Below, one piece after another: positions 49,573 through 58,241 of a stretch of 64,000 nucleotides of DNA. Numbering within the stretch: position 1 is the first letter of the stretch; each line of letters starts with the position of its first letter. This DNA comes from Luteibacter pinisoli. Lineage in GTDB: Bacteria; Pseudomonadota; Gammaproteobacteria; Xanthomonadales; Rhodanobacteraceae. The DNA is taken from the NCBI RefSeq assembly GCF_006385595.1, contig NZ_CP041046.1, positions 2,232,001 to 2,296,000 of the forward strand, read 5' to 3'. The notes under the pieces are model-generated. The model ran no database searches, was not told the DNA's origin, and saw only the letters and a program-made list of their open reading frames with translations. The position numbers were made by a program, and so were the translations under genes.

Positions 49573-51027
49573 TCAGTCCAGGCGGTAGTTCGGCGCTTCC
49601 TTCGTGATCTGCACGTCGTGCGGGTGCGCTTCGCGCACGCCGGCACCCGTGACCTTCACGAACTGCGCCTTCTGGTGGATCTCGTCGATATTGGCCGTGC
49701 CCATGTAACCCATGGAGGCACGCAGGCCACCCATCAGCTGATGGATGATGTTGCGCATCTGTCCACGGTACGGCACACGACCTTCGATGCCTTCCGGCAC
49801 CAGCTTGTCGGCGTCGGCTTCGTCCTGGAAGTAGCGATCCTTCGAACCCAGCTGCATGGCACCGATGGAGCCCATGCCGCGGTAGCTCTTGTAGGAACGC
49901 CCCTGGAACAGCTCGACTTCACCCGGGGATTCTTCGGTGCCGGCAAACATGGAACCGAGCATCACGGACGACGCACCGGCGGCCAGGGCCTTCGGGATGT
50001 CGCCGGAGTAACGGATGCCGCCGTCGGCGATGAGCGGGATTTCGCCCTTCAGCGCGGTGGCGACCAGGTCGATCGAGGTGATCTGCGGCACGCCGATACC
50101 GGTGACGATACGGGTGGTGCAGATGGAGCCCGGGCCCACGCCCACCTTGACGGCATCGACGCCGGCGTCGAGCAGCGCACGCGCCGCTTCGCCCGTGACG
50201 ATGTTGCCGGCGATGACCTGGACCTGCGGGTAGCGCTTCTTGACCCAGCCAGCGCGCTCGATGACGCCCTGCGAATGGCCGTGGGCCGTATCGACCACGA
50301 TGACGTCGACGCCGGCGGCCACCAGTGCTTCCACGCGTGCCTCGGTGTCGCCACCGACGCCCACCGCGGCGCCAACCACCAGGCGCTCGTGCGAGTCCTT
50401 GGCGGCGTACGGGTTGTCACGGGCTTTCTGGATGTCCTTCACCGTGATCAGGCCACGGAGCTGGAACGCGTCGTCGACGACCAGGACCTTTTCGATGCGG
50501 TTCTTGTGCAGCAGCTGGAGGACTTCGTCCTGCGACGCGCCTTCCTTCACCGTGATGAGCCGCTCTTCGCGGGTCATGATGTTGCGGACCGGGTCGTCGT
50601 GCTTGCGCTCGAAGCGGGTGTCGCGGCCGGTGACGATGCCGACGAGGCGGCCACCGTCGACGACGGGCACGCCGGAGATGTTGTGTGCGCGGGTGAGTGC
50701 GATGACTTCACCGATCGACGTATCGGGACCCACGGTGATCGGGCTGCGGATGACGCCGGCCTCGAACTTCTTCACCAGGGCCACTTCGGCAGCTTGCTGC
50801 GCGGGCGTCAGGTTCTTGTGGATGATGCCGATGCCGCCGTTCTGGGCCATGGTGATGGCGAGGCGGGCTTCGGTGACGGTGTCCATGGCAGCGGACACGA
50901 TCGGGATATTCAGGCGCAGGCCGCGCGTGAACCGCGTTGAGGTGTCCACATCACGGGGAAGTACCGTGGAGTGGCCGGGAACCAGAAACACGTCGTCGTA
51001 AGTGAGTGCCTCGGCAAGGATGCGCAT
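49573..51027 (-). CDS. guaB: IMP dehydrogenase
   Basis: A 484-residue enzyme of the first step of GMP synthesis from IMP. TIM barrel with catalytic Cys in GVGPGSICTTRIVTG, flap SYRGMGSIGAM, and two CBS domains at about 95-205 (ISGVPVVD, IEKVLVVDD). The ATG at 51027 starts MRILAEALTYDDVFLVPG, the standard N-terminus. Together with guaA it forms the guaBA unit, with a perfect -10 hexamer just upstream. Confidence 0.97.
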   Translation of the reverse strand: MRILAEALTYDDVFLVPGHSTVLPRDVDTSTRFTRGLRLNIPIVSAAMDTVTEARLAITMAQNGGIGIIHKNLTPAQQAAEVALVKKFEAGVIRSPITVGPDTSIGEVIALTRAHNISGVPVVDGGRLVGIVTGRDTRFERKHDDPVRNIMTREERLITVKEGASQDEVLQLLHKNRIEKVLVVDDAFQLRGLITVKDIQKARDNPYAAKDSHERLVVGAAVGVGGDTEARVEALVAAGVDVIVVDTAHGHSQGVIERAGWVKKRYPQVQVIAGNIVTGEAARALLDAGVDAVKVGVGPGSICTTRIVTGIGVPQITSIDLVATALKGEIPLIADGGIRYSGDIPKALAAGASSVMLGSMFAGTEESPGEVELFQGRSYKSYRGMGSIGAMQLGSKDRYFQDEADADKLVPEGIEGRVPYRGQMRNIIHQLMGGLRASMGYMGTANIDEIHQKAQFVKVTGAGVREAHPHDVQITKEAPNYRLD

Positions 51028-51055
51028 AGCATTAGTCCCGCGAGTAAATCACGCC

Positions 51056-51085
51056 ATTATACCCTGCGTTACAACATCACGACAG
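51056..51085 (-). promoter_or_regulatory. guaB promoter
   Basis: On the minus strand a perfect TATAAT (51061-51056) follows CTGTCG at 18 bp spacing. The -10 is about 28 bp before the guaB start. The -35 is a partial match. Confidence 0.6.
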
Positions 51086-51103
51086 GGGGTGCGACCGCCC
51101 GTC

Positions 51104-51958
51104 CTATGCGTCCAACGCTTCGGCCGCCTCCAACGTGTTCTCAATCAGGGTAGCCACCGTCATCGGCCCGACCCCACCCGGCACCGGGGTAATCCACGAT
51201 GCCCGCTCGGCGGCCGGCGCGAACTCCACGTCGCCCACCAGGCGCCCGTCTTCCAGGCGGTTGATGCCGACGTCGACCACCACCGCACCCGGCTTCACCC
51301 ATTCGCCCTTGACCAGCCCGGGCTTGCCCGCAGCCACGACGAGGATGTCCGCCTGGCGCACGAAGCCTTCGAGATCTTGCGTGAACTTGTGGCAGCAAGT
51401 CACTGTACAACCAGCAATTAACATCTCAAGGGCGAGCGGGCGACCGACGTGGTTCGAGACGCCAACGATCACCGCATGGCGACCCCGCACCGGATGGTCC
51501 GTGTGGCCCAGCAGGGTCATGACGCCCTTGGGCGTGCACGGGCGAAGGCCAAAACGGCGCAGCGCGAGGCGGCCGACGTTCACGGCCTGGAAGCCGTCGA
51601 CGTCCTTGCGCGCATCGATGCGATCGACCAGGGCGTCCTCATCGATGTGATGCGGCAGCGGTGACTGCACGAGGATGCCGTGCACGGCGGGATCGGCGTT
51701 GAGGTTATCGATGAGGGCGAACAGCTCATCCTGCGTCGTCGCTGCCGGCAGGTCGTAAGCGAACGAGGCGATGCCCACCTGCTGGCAGGCGCGGCGCTTG
51801 TTCTTCACGTAGACAGCGGAGGCCGGGTCGTCACCGACGAGCACCACGGCGAGCCCCGGGACGCGGCGGCCTTCGGCCACCCGCTTGGCCACGCGCCGGC
51901 CGATATGGTCGAGCAGTTCGTGGGCGATGCGCTTACCGTCGAGGATGCGTGCCGTCAT
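51104..51958 (-). CDS. folD: Methylenetetrahydrofolate dehydrogenase/cyclohydrolase
   Basis: A 284-residue bifunctional enzyme of one-carbon metabolism. Signatures AVVLVGDDPASAVYVKNK (with catalytic Tyr/Lys), ILVQSPLP, DVDGFQAVNVGRL, and PCTPKGVM are present, ending with TPVPGGVGPMTVATL. The MTARILDGK start at 51958 is usual for the family. It lies 77 bp upstream of guaB on the same strand, and its product, formyl-tetrahydrofolate, feeds purine synthesis. Confidence 0.97.
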   Translation of the reverse strand: MTARILDGKRIAHELLDHIGRRVAKRVAEGRRVPGLAVVLVGDDPASAVYVKNKRRACQQVGIASFAYDLPAATTQDELFALIDNLNADPAVHGILVQSPLPHHIDEDALVDRIDARKDVDGFQAVNVGRLALRRFGLRPCTPKGVMTLLGHTDHPVRGRHAVIVGVSNHVGRPLALEMLIAGCTVTCCHKFTQDLEGFVRQADILVVAAGKPGLVKGEWVKPGAVVVDVGINRLEDGRLVGDVEFAPAAERASWITPVPGGVGPMTVATLIENTLEAAEALDA

Positions 51959-52008
51959 GGAAAGTTCGCCCTGCGAAAAGCGGTGCATTATCCGTGATTT
52001 AATGGGGA

Positions 52009-52572
52009 ATGACCATTGATACCGTGCCCTACCCGCACGACCTCGCCGACGGCGTGGTGCGCCTGCGCGCCTACCGCGACAACGATGCGGAAGGCCTGGC
52101 CGATGCGGTGCGCGAATCGGTCGCCAGCGCGGGGGCGTGGCTGGCCTGGGCGCGCCCGGATTACGACATCGCCACGGCCCAGGACTGGATCCGCCTGTGC
52201 AAGCAGGCGTGGCTGCTGGGCGACGGCTTCGAGATGGTGATCGTCGATGCGCAGACGGATCGCTTCCTCGGCGGCATGGGCATCAACCAGCGCAACCGGG
52301 AGCACCGCTTCGCCAACCTCGGCTACTGGGTGCGCGAGTCCGAGCATCGCCGCGGCATGGTAAGCCGGGCGGGCAAGCTGGCCCTGCGCTTCGCGTTCGA
52401 GATGGTCGGCCTGAGCCGCGTGGAGATTGTCGCGGCCCATGACAACCTGCCCAGCCGGAAGGCGGCTGAACGCATTGGAGGTACATACGAAGGAATGTTG
52501 CGTAATCGATTGGTTATAAACGCTAAACCAACCGATGCCGCGATGTATTCGGTGGTTCCGGCAGGCGACTAG
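52009..52572 (+). CDS. GNAT family N-acetyltransferase (RimJ/RimL-like)
   Basis: A 187-residue protein of Acetyltransf_3 type: VRLRAYRDNDAEGLADAVRES, GGMGINQRNREHRFANLGYWV, EHRRGMVSRAGKLALRFAFE and VAAHDNLPSRKAAERIGGTYEG (parts). The RxxGM acetyl-CoA loop is near residue 112. Relatives acetylate ribosomal-protein N-termini or small amines; the substrate is unknown. Divergent from folD by 50 bp, and overlapping the convergent moeB by CTAG. Confidence 0.9.
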   Translation: MTIDTVPYPHDLADGVVRLRAYRDNDAEGLADAVRESVASAGAWLAWARPDYDIATAQDWIRLCKQAWLLGDGFEMVIVDAQTDRFLGGMGINQRNREHRFANLGYWVRESEHRRGMVSRAGKLALRFAFEMVGLSRVEIVAAHDNLPSRKAAERIGGTYEGMLRNRLVINAKPTDAAMYSVVPAGD

Positions 52573-53750
52573 GCGCCTGCCAGCCCGGCGGCGGCGCACA
52601 TCCGCTCCAGGTCGACGTAGCCGTCAAACCGGGCTTCGGGACCACATCCGGGACACGCCGGATCACGGCGCAAGGTGAGTTCGCGGAAACGCATACCCAG
52701 CGCGTCGTACATCAGCAGGCGGCCGACCAGCGGCTGGCCGATGCCAAGCACGAGCTTGAGCGCCTCGGTGGCCTGGACAAGACCCAGGGTGCCAGGCAAC
52801 ACACCGAGCACGCCCGCTTCTGCGCAGTTCGGCGCGTCAGCGGCGGCCGGCGGCTCGGGGAACAGGCAGCGGTAGCACGGGGAATCGTCGCGGCGGGGAT
52901 CGAACACGCTCGCCTGGCCGGTGAAGCGCTCAATAGCGGCGTAGACCATCGGCAATCCAAGGCGGTGCGTTGCGGCAGCGAGCAGGTAGCGGGTGGCGAA
53001 GTTGTCCGCGCCGTCGATCACCACGTCGTGACCGGCAAGCAGCGCTTCCACGTTTGCCGCATCCAGCCGCTCGGCGACCACTCGCACCTCCACCCGCGGA
53101 TTGAGCGCGAGTAAGGCCATGCGGGCCGAATCGGCCTTACCCATCCCTACCCGCGCATCGGCGTGCACCACCTGGCGATGCAGGTTCGAGCGCTCGACGC
53201 GGTCGTCGTCGACGACCGTGATGTGGCCGACGCCTGCGGCTGCGAGGTACAGGAGCACGGGGGCACCGAGGCCGCCGGCGCCAATCACGACAATGCGGGC
53301 GTTCGTGAGCTTCGCCTGCCCCGCTTCACCGACCTGCGGCAGCAGCACCTGGCGGCTGTAGCGCTCAGCGGCATCGCTATCGAGCGCGCCCGCACTCACC
53401 GGCAGCCCGGCCGCCTTCCACGCGGCCATGCCGCCGGCGACGGAGTGCACATGCCGGTAACCCATGCGTTGCAGGGCTTCCGCTGCCAGAAGCGAGCGCT
53501 GGCCGCTGCCACACAGGAGCAGCAGCTCGCGATCGCGATCCGGCTCGGCCTGCTCGATACGAAGTTCAAGGAAACCGCGGGACAGGCCGAGGGCGTCGGT
53601 CGGCGAGCCCGTGGCGCGCTCGTTGTCCTCGCGTACGTCGATCAGCAGGGCGCCGCCCCGCTGTCGCGCCAGGGCATCGGCGGCCGTCGTTTCGGGGACG
53701 CGCGAACGCAGGTCGGCTAACCAGCGTTCGCGATCGAGGCCTTCGGTCAT
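52569..53750 (-). CDS. moeB: Rhodanese-MoeB fusion: sulfur-carrier adenylyltransferase
   Basis: A 393-residue fusion. Residues ~20-118 are a rhodanese domain with active Cys80 (LLLCGSGQRS), and ~125-390 a ThiF/MoeB domain (GAGGLGAP at 157-164, DDRVERSNLHRQ, zinc pairs CYRC and CPGC). It would activate the C-terminal Gly-Gly of a sulfur carrier (MoaD or ThiS type) and could supply the sulfur itself. Domain order is the reverse of human MOCS3. No other molybdenum-cofactor genes are next to it. The ribosome site lies in a hairpin (see 53754-53770). Confidence 0.9.
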   Translation of the reverse strand: MTEGLDRERWLADLRSRVPETTAADALARQRGGALLIDVREDNERATGSPTDALGLSRGFLELRIEQAEPDRDRELLLLCGSGQRSLLAAEALQRMGYRHVHSVAGGMAAWKAAGLPVSAGALDSDAAERYSRQVLLPQVGEAGQAKLTNARIVVIGAGGLGAPVLLYLAAAGVGHITVVDDDRVERSNLHRQVVHADARVGMGKADSARMALLALNPRVEVRVVAERLDAANVEALLAGHDVVIDGADNFATRYLLAAATHRLGLPMVYAAIERFTGQASVFDPRRDDSPCYRCLFPEPPAAADAPNCAEAGVLGVLPGTLGLVQATEALKLVLGIGQPLVGRLLMYDALGMRFRELTLRRDPACPGCGPEARFDGYVDLERMCAAAGLAGA

Positions 53751-53753
53751 GCG

Positions 53754-53770
53754 GCACCTCTGGGAGGTGC
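53754..53770 (-). promoter_or_regulatory. Hairpin enclosing the moeB ribosome site
   Basis: On the minus strand GCACCTC-cca-GAGGTGC is a perfect 7-bp stem whose right arm contains the ribosome site GAGG, 6 nt before the ATG. As RNA it should mask translation initiation. Structure seen, control inferred. Confidence 0.5.
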
Positions 53771-53777
53771 GGCGCGC

Positions 53778-55187
53778 TTACTTTTCGCGCCGCTTCGCGT
53801 TGCGGATGATGCGCTGGCGGCGACGCGCCTGGCTGTCGGTCAGCACGTTCTTCTTGCCGGCAAACGGGTTCTCACCGTCGCGGAAGTCGATGCGGATCGG
53901 CGTGCCTTCCATCTTGTAGCGCTTGCGGAAGAAGTTTTCCAGATAGCGCCGATAGGCCGGCGCGATATGCTTCGTGCGGCTACCGTGGATGATGATGGTC
54001 GGCGGATTGTTGCCGCCCGGGTGCGCGTAGCGCAGCTTCGGGGCATGGCCACGCACCAGCGGCGGCTGGTAACCCTCGTACGCCTTTTCGAGCGTGCGGG
54101 TCAGGTCGCTGGAGGTCATTTCCTTGGTCGCGGACGCATGCGCGCGGACCACGGCGCGCATCAGTTCGCGCATGCCCGAGCCGTGCAGGGCCGAGATGAA
54201 AACGGTCTTGGCCCAGTCGGCGAACTGCAGGCGGCGGCCGAGGGCGGCCATTGTCTGGTCGCGCTGGTAGCTGTCCAGGCCATCCCACTTGTTCACCGCG
54301 ACAACCAGCGCACGGCCTTCTTCGATGACGTGGCCGATCAGCGTGAGGTCCTGGTCGGCCAGGTTCTCACGCGCGTCGATCAGGATAACCGTAACCTGCG
54401 CCGCAGAAATAGACTGCAACGTCTTGATAACACTAAACTTCTCCAGCGCCTCTTCCACGCGCGCACGGCGACGGACGCCGGCGGTGTCGATCAGGGTGAA
54501 GCGCTTGCCGTCGCGTTCAAGCGGCACGCGGATCGGGTCGCGGGTGGTGCCCGCCACATCGGAAACGATGAGGCGGTCTTCGCCAAGCAGGCGATTGATG
54601 AGGGTGGACTTGCCGGCGTTCGGGCGGCCGACGATGGCCACGCGGATGCCCTGCTCTTCCAGCGACGGACGGCCGATGAGGTCTTCATCTTCGTCCGGCG
54701 GCAGGTGCGGCATCGCATTCGCCACCAGGCGGTCGACGCCACGGTTGTGCGCGGCGGACATCGGCAGCGTTTCGGCGATACCGAACGCGGCGAAGTCGGC
54801 CATGACGGACACCTCGTCCACGCCGTCGGTCTTGTTGACCACGACGATGACGGGCTTGCCGCTGCGGCGGAGCTCATTGAGGATGGATGCGTCCAGCGGC
54901 AGCAGGCCGTCACGGGCATCCACCACGAAGACGAGCAGGTCCGCTTCGCTGATGGCGAGGCGAACCTGCTTGGCAGTCATGCCTTCCAGGCCTTCATCGC
55001 TGCCCGACAGGCCACCGGTGTCCACCACGACGAACGGGCGCTCGCCGAGATGGCTGACACCGTAATGACGGTCACGGGTGACGCCGGGCATGTCGGCGAC
55101 AAGGGCATCCCTGGTACGCGTCAGCGCATTGAATAGGGTCGACTTACCAACGTTGGGGCGGCCGACCAGGGCGACGACGGGTAACAT
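53778..55187 (-). CDS. der: Ribosome biogenesis GTPase Der
   Basis: A 469-residue protein with two tandem GTPase domains, each with P-loop (GRPNVGKST and GRPNAGKST), G2 Thr, DTGG/DTAG and NKTD/NKWD motifs, and a C-terminal KH-like domain (PPTIIIHG...). It acts in assembly of the 50S subunit. The ATG at 55187 gives MLPVVALVGRPNVGKST, the normal N-terminus. It follows bamB by 21 bp on the same strand. Confidence 0.97.
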   Translation of the reverse strand: MLPVVALVGRPNVGKSTLFNALTRTRDALVADMPGVTRDRHYGVSHLGERPFVVVDTGGLSGSDEGLEGMTAKQVRLAISEADLLVFVVDARDGLLPLDASILNELRRSGKPVIVVVNKTDGVDEVSVMADFAAFGIAETLPMSAAHNRGVDRLVANAMPHLPPDEDEDLIGRPSLEEQGIRVAIVGRPNAGKSTLINRLLGEDRLIVSDVAGTTRDPIRVPLERDGKRFTLIDTAGVRRRARVEEALEKFSVIKTLQSISAAQVTVILIDARENLADQDLTLIGHVIEEGRALVVAVNKWDGLDSYQRDQTMAALGRRLQFADWAKTVFISALHGSGMRELMRAVVRAHASATKEMTSSDLTRTLEKAYEGYQPPLVRGHAPKLRYAHPGGNNPPTIIIHGSRTKHIAPAYRRYLENFFRKRYKMEGTPIRIDFRDGENPFAGKKNVLTDSQARRRQRIIRNAKRREK

Positions 55188-55208
55188 GGGGGAAGCAGCA
55201 ATCCTTAA

Positions 55209-56405
55209 TTAATGGGCGACGCGGTACGCGCCGACGTGGCCTTCCACGTCTTCAACGTACACGGTGTCACCGGAAACCACCGGCTGGGCACGGATGGCCT
55301 TCTTCGACAGGCGCTCGCGGGCGACGATCTTGCCGTCGCTGCCGCTCAGCCAGTGAATGTGGCCATCGAGGTCGCCGACGACGAGGTAATCGCCCTGGGC
55401 AGCCGGGCCGGTCACCCAGCGCCACTTCAGCGCGTCCTGCTTCCAGATGTTGGCGCCACTGCTCTTGTCGAAGGCGAACACCTGCGAGGTGTCGTCCGCG
55501 CCGTAGAGGGCGTTACCGTGGATGTCGAGGGACGTGAAGGTGGAGAAATTGTGGTTCCACAGCGGACGGCCGCTGGGACCGTCGAACGCAGCGACCTGGC
55601 CATGGTAGGCAGCGCCGTACAGCGTGCTGCCGTCCAGCGTGATGGCGCCATCGGCGTCATTCAGGCGGTCGATTTCGGTACGGCCGTCACCCGTGGCGAG
55701 CGTCTGCTCCCAGAGCTTTTCGCCGTTGTCCAGGCGCACCGCCACCAGCTTGCCGGCGTCGCTACCCATGAACACCACGCCGTTCGCCACGAGCAGGCGG
55801 CCATTGCCGCGCAGGCTGAGCAGCGGCACCTGCGACTGGTCGTACACCCAGCGGCGCTCGCCCGACTTCGCATCGAGGCCGTACACGCGGCCATCGTTGC
55901 AACGGACGACCACGAGGTCGCCGACGACAACCGGCGCGGTGACGACTTCCGAGGAGACCTCGGCAGCCCAGCGGCGCTCGCCGTCCTTCGCGTTCATGGC
56001 ATAGACGTGGCCATCGAGGGTGCCGACGGCGAGCAGGTCGCCACCGACGCCCGGGCCACCGGAGAAGCGCGAGTCTTCGCGCTTGTCGTCGCCCCAGCCG
56101 AACCAGCCGTGCTGGCGCATGCTCTTCGACCACAGCGTCTTGCCGCTGTTGGCGTCGAAGGCGCGGATCTTGCCGTCCGTGCTGGCGGCATACACGACGC
56201 CGTCGGCAACCGCCGGACGCATGCGGATACCCGATTCAGCCGCGCCGTCACCGACGCTGGACTTCCACAGACGCTCAACCTTGACGGTCGGCTCGAACTT
56301 CTTGTCGAGCGGGGTCGGCGGTTCGACGTTTTCCTTCTTGAACGAATGGCACCCGGCCACGGCGGCCAGCGACGAAGTCAACGCGATTGCCCAGAAACGT
56401 TTCAT
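55209..56405 (-). CDS. bamB: Outer membrane assembly lipoprotein BamB
   Basis: A 398-residue lipoprotein: signal with lipobox LAAVAGC (Cys19), then an eight-bladed PQQ-type propeller (repeats such as VVYAASTDGKIRAFDANSGKTLW, in parts). It belongs to the BAM complex that inserts beta-barrel proteins (including autotransporters and secretins) into the outer membrane. It overlaps the YfgM-like gene by ATGA and precedes der, the usual gammaproteobacterial order. Confidence 0.96.
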   Translation of the reverse strand: MKRFWAIALTSSLAAVAGCHSFKKENVEPPTPLDKKFEPTVKVERLWKSSVGDGAAESGIRMRPAVADGVVYAASTDGKIRAFDANSGKTLWSKSMRQHGWFGWGDDKREDSRFSGGPGVGGDLLAVGTLDGHVYAMNAKDGERRWAAEVSSEVVTAPVVVGDLVVVRCNDGRVYGLDAKSGERRWVYDQSQVPLLSLRGNGRLLVANGVVFMGSDAGKLVAVRLDNGEKLWEQTLATGDGRTEIDRLNDADGAITLDGSTLYGAAYHGQVAAFDGPSGRPLWNHNFSTFTSLDIHGNALYGADDTSQVFAFDKSSGANIWKQDALKWRWVTGPAAQGDYLVVGDLDGHIHWLSGSDGKIVARERLSKKAIRAQPVVSGDTVYVEDVEGHVGAYRVAH

Positions 56406-57052
56406 GCACCCTGCTTCCCGGCCACGGCCAGATCTTCGAGTTTGGTTTGAACCACACCGCGTTGCGGTGCGCTGTCGCCCATGGCAGCGATCGCGGCCTC
56501 ATAGGCCTTGCGAGCGTCTTCCTGGCGTCCCAGCTTGACCAGCGCATCGCCGCGGAGTTCCTGAGCGGATGCGACAAAGCTCTTGCCCTGGAGGGCGTCG
56601 AGCGCCGTGATGGCGTCCTGGGGCTTGTTCTGGGCGTACTTCAGCTGCGCGATGCGCAGGCTGACGAGCGCCTTGAGGGTGTCGTCCTTCGCATGGGCCT
56701 GGGCCCAGTCGAGGTCACCGCCGGCCTTGTCGAACTGACCGGCCAGGAGGCTGCGCTGCGCGCGCTCACCGGCGGCGAAGACGGCCCAGGCGGTATCCGA
56801 GTAGTCCTTCATCAGGCTCTCGGTACGCACATCGGATTCGGTGGTCTTGTTGGTGCCGACGGCGGCCTGCAGTGCGGCGTACTCATTGGCGGCGGCCTGC
56901 TCATGGCCCGCGCGGTGCGACTTCCACTGCTGCCAGCCAAAGATCAGGACGAGGCCAAGGGCGATGCCGACAATGATCGAAACACCATTCTTGCGGAGCC
57001 ACTGCTGGACGCGTTCGCCCTGTTCGTAGTCGTCGTAAATGTCGAATGCCAT
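56402..57052 (-). CDS. YfgM-like tetratricopeptide repeat membrane protein
   Basis: A 216-residue protein: cytoplasmic N-terminus (MAFDIYDDYEQGERVQQWLRKNG), one membrane helix (~24-42) and a periplasmic TPR-like helical region. This is the YfgM/ancillary SecYEG translocon subunit family, which in E. coli works with PpiD on periplasmic chaperone handover. Start at 57052 fits the conserved N-terminus. It lies between rodZ and bamB, as in many relatives. Confidence 0.9.
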   Translation of the reverse strand: MAFDIYDDYEQGERVQQWLRKNGVSIIVGIALGLVLIFGWQQWKSHRAGHEQAAANEYAALQAAVGTNKTTESDVRTESLMKDYSDTAWAVFAAGERAQRSLLAGQFDKAGGDLDWAQAHAKDDTLKALVSLRIAQLKYAQNKPQDAITALDALQGKSFVASAQELRGDALVKLGRQEDARKAYEAAIAAMGDSAPQRGVVQTKLEDLAVAGKQGA

Positions 57053-57153
57053 GCGATCACCCACTGCGCGCCCGGCGCAGCAAACCTGGAGGAAAACAAG
57101 CCCACGCCGGCCATCAGGGGATGGCGGCGCGGATCAATAGGTAAGGATACCCG

Positions 57154-57174
57154 AAAAGCGCCGCGAGGCGGCGC
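57154..57174 (-). terminator. Terminator after rodZ
   Basis: On the minus strand GCGCCGC-ctc-GCGGCGC is followed by TTTT, starting 9 bp past the rodZ stop. Short U-run, but a strong stem. Confidence 0.65.
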
Positions 57175-57183
57175 CTGGGCCGG

Positions 57184-58155
57184 TCAGTACGAGACCGGCG
57201 CAGCCTTGCCGTCGCGAATATCCACGCGGAAGCGGGCGACGTTGGCGCGACGGAAGCCGTCGAGCTGAACCGCCTGGCCGTCCAGCGTGGCCTGCGCGCC
57301 GCCGGCATTGCCGATGCGGACGTCCAGCGTGCTGTCGCTGTGGTACGACTTCTGCGTACCGGCCGGAAGGATGCCGTACTCCAGGCGCTGGCCCGTCGCG
57401 TCGGTCACTTCCACCCAGCTGGCGGACGGCAGGTTCAGCGTGAGCTCGTGCCCACCCTGGCCTGTGGCAGCCGCCGCGGGTGCCGCGGCGCTGGTGGCCA
57501 GCGGCGTCCGCGCGGCGCTGTGGTCCAGCGGCGGGAACATGGCCATGGAGGCCAGGACCGGCTGCTGGTCTTCCGGACGGGTTTCCGCCGGCGTCGCGGC
57601 CTGCGGCTGCGTGGCCGATGCCACGGCAGCGGCGCTGGTCGACGACGTGGCCGGCGCGTCCTGCTGGGCTACCGGCGAGGCGTCCAGCGGGGCAAGGCGT
57701 GGCATGTCGCGGTCGAGCGTGCCGCGCACGCCCAGCCACACCATGGGCACCACGATGATCGCGGTGAGCACCACGTAGGTGGCCGCCGTGACGTAGCGCT
57801 CAAGCAGGTAACGCGAATGCGAGACACCGCCGGTGACGACAAGGTCCGGCTGGCGCTGGCGCGGCGCAAGGCGGGCGAGTTCAGCCTGGATGGCCTCTTC
57901 GTCCACACCGACGTGCCGGCCGTACTTGGTCAGGTAACCGCTGAGGTAGACCTGGTAATCGATGCCGCCGTACTCGCCAGCTTCGAGCTGGCGGATCAGG
58001 CGCACGGGCAGGCGCAGGGCCTGGCCACAGGCTTCAATGGTGTAGCCACGCGCCTCGCGTGCCGCGCGCAGGCGGGCACCAAAATGCCCTTCATGCGCGT
58101 GGTCAATGAGAACGCGACCGCCATCGGCGGCCTGGGAATCAGTCTGCGGGTCCAT
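57184..58155 (-). CDS. rodZ: Cell-shape protein RodZ (HTH plus DUF4115)
   Basis: A 323-residue protein: N-terminal Xre-like HTH_25 (GARLRAAREARGYTIEACGQ and LIRQLEAGEYGGID, residues ~28-60), a membrane helix (about 130-150), a Pro/Ala/Thr/Gln-rich linker and a C-terminal DUF4115 beta domain (WVEVTDATGQRLEYGIL...). RodZ links MreB to the wall machinery. The ATG at 58155 has GGGAGG 5 nt upstream; a longer form starting at 58245 would overlap pilF by ATGA and is a real alternative. Confidence 0.88.
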   Translation of the reverse strand: MDPQTDSQAADGGRVLIDHAHEGHFGARLRAAREARGYTIEACGQALRLPVRLIRQLEAGEYGGIDYQVYLSGYLTKYGRHVGVDEEAIQAELARLAPRQRQPDLVVTGGVSHSRYLLERYVTAATYVVLTAIIVVPMVWLGVRGTLDRDMPRLAPLDASPVAQQDAPATSSTSAAAVASATQPQAATPAETRPEDQQPVLASMAMFPPLDHSAARTPLATSAAAPAAAATGQGGHELTLNLPSASWVEVTDATGQRLEYGILPAGTQKSYHSDSTLDVRIGNAGGAQATLDGQAVQLDGFRRANVARFRVDIRDGKAAPVSY

Positions 58156-58241
58156 GGCGTCCTCCCTGTTCTGGGGCTCGATGCCAGCGAACAGATCCTG
58201 TTCGCGCCCGTCCCGACCGTTTGAATTCGACGATGCAGTGG

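Noticed and set aside
49618..50940. Plus-strand open frame of 440 codons opposite guaB
   Set aside because: Same reason: IMP dehydrogenase motifs on the minus strand are complete.
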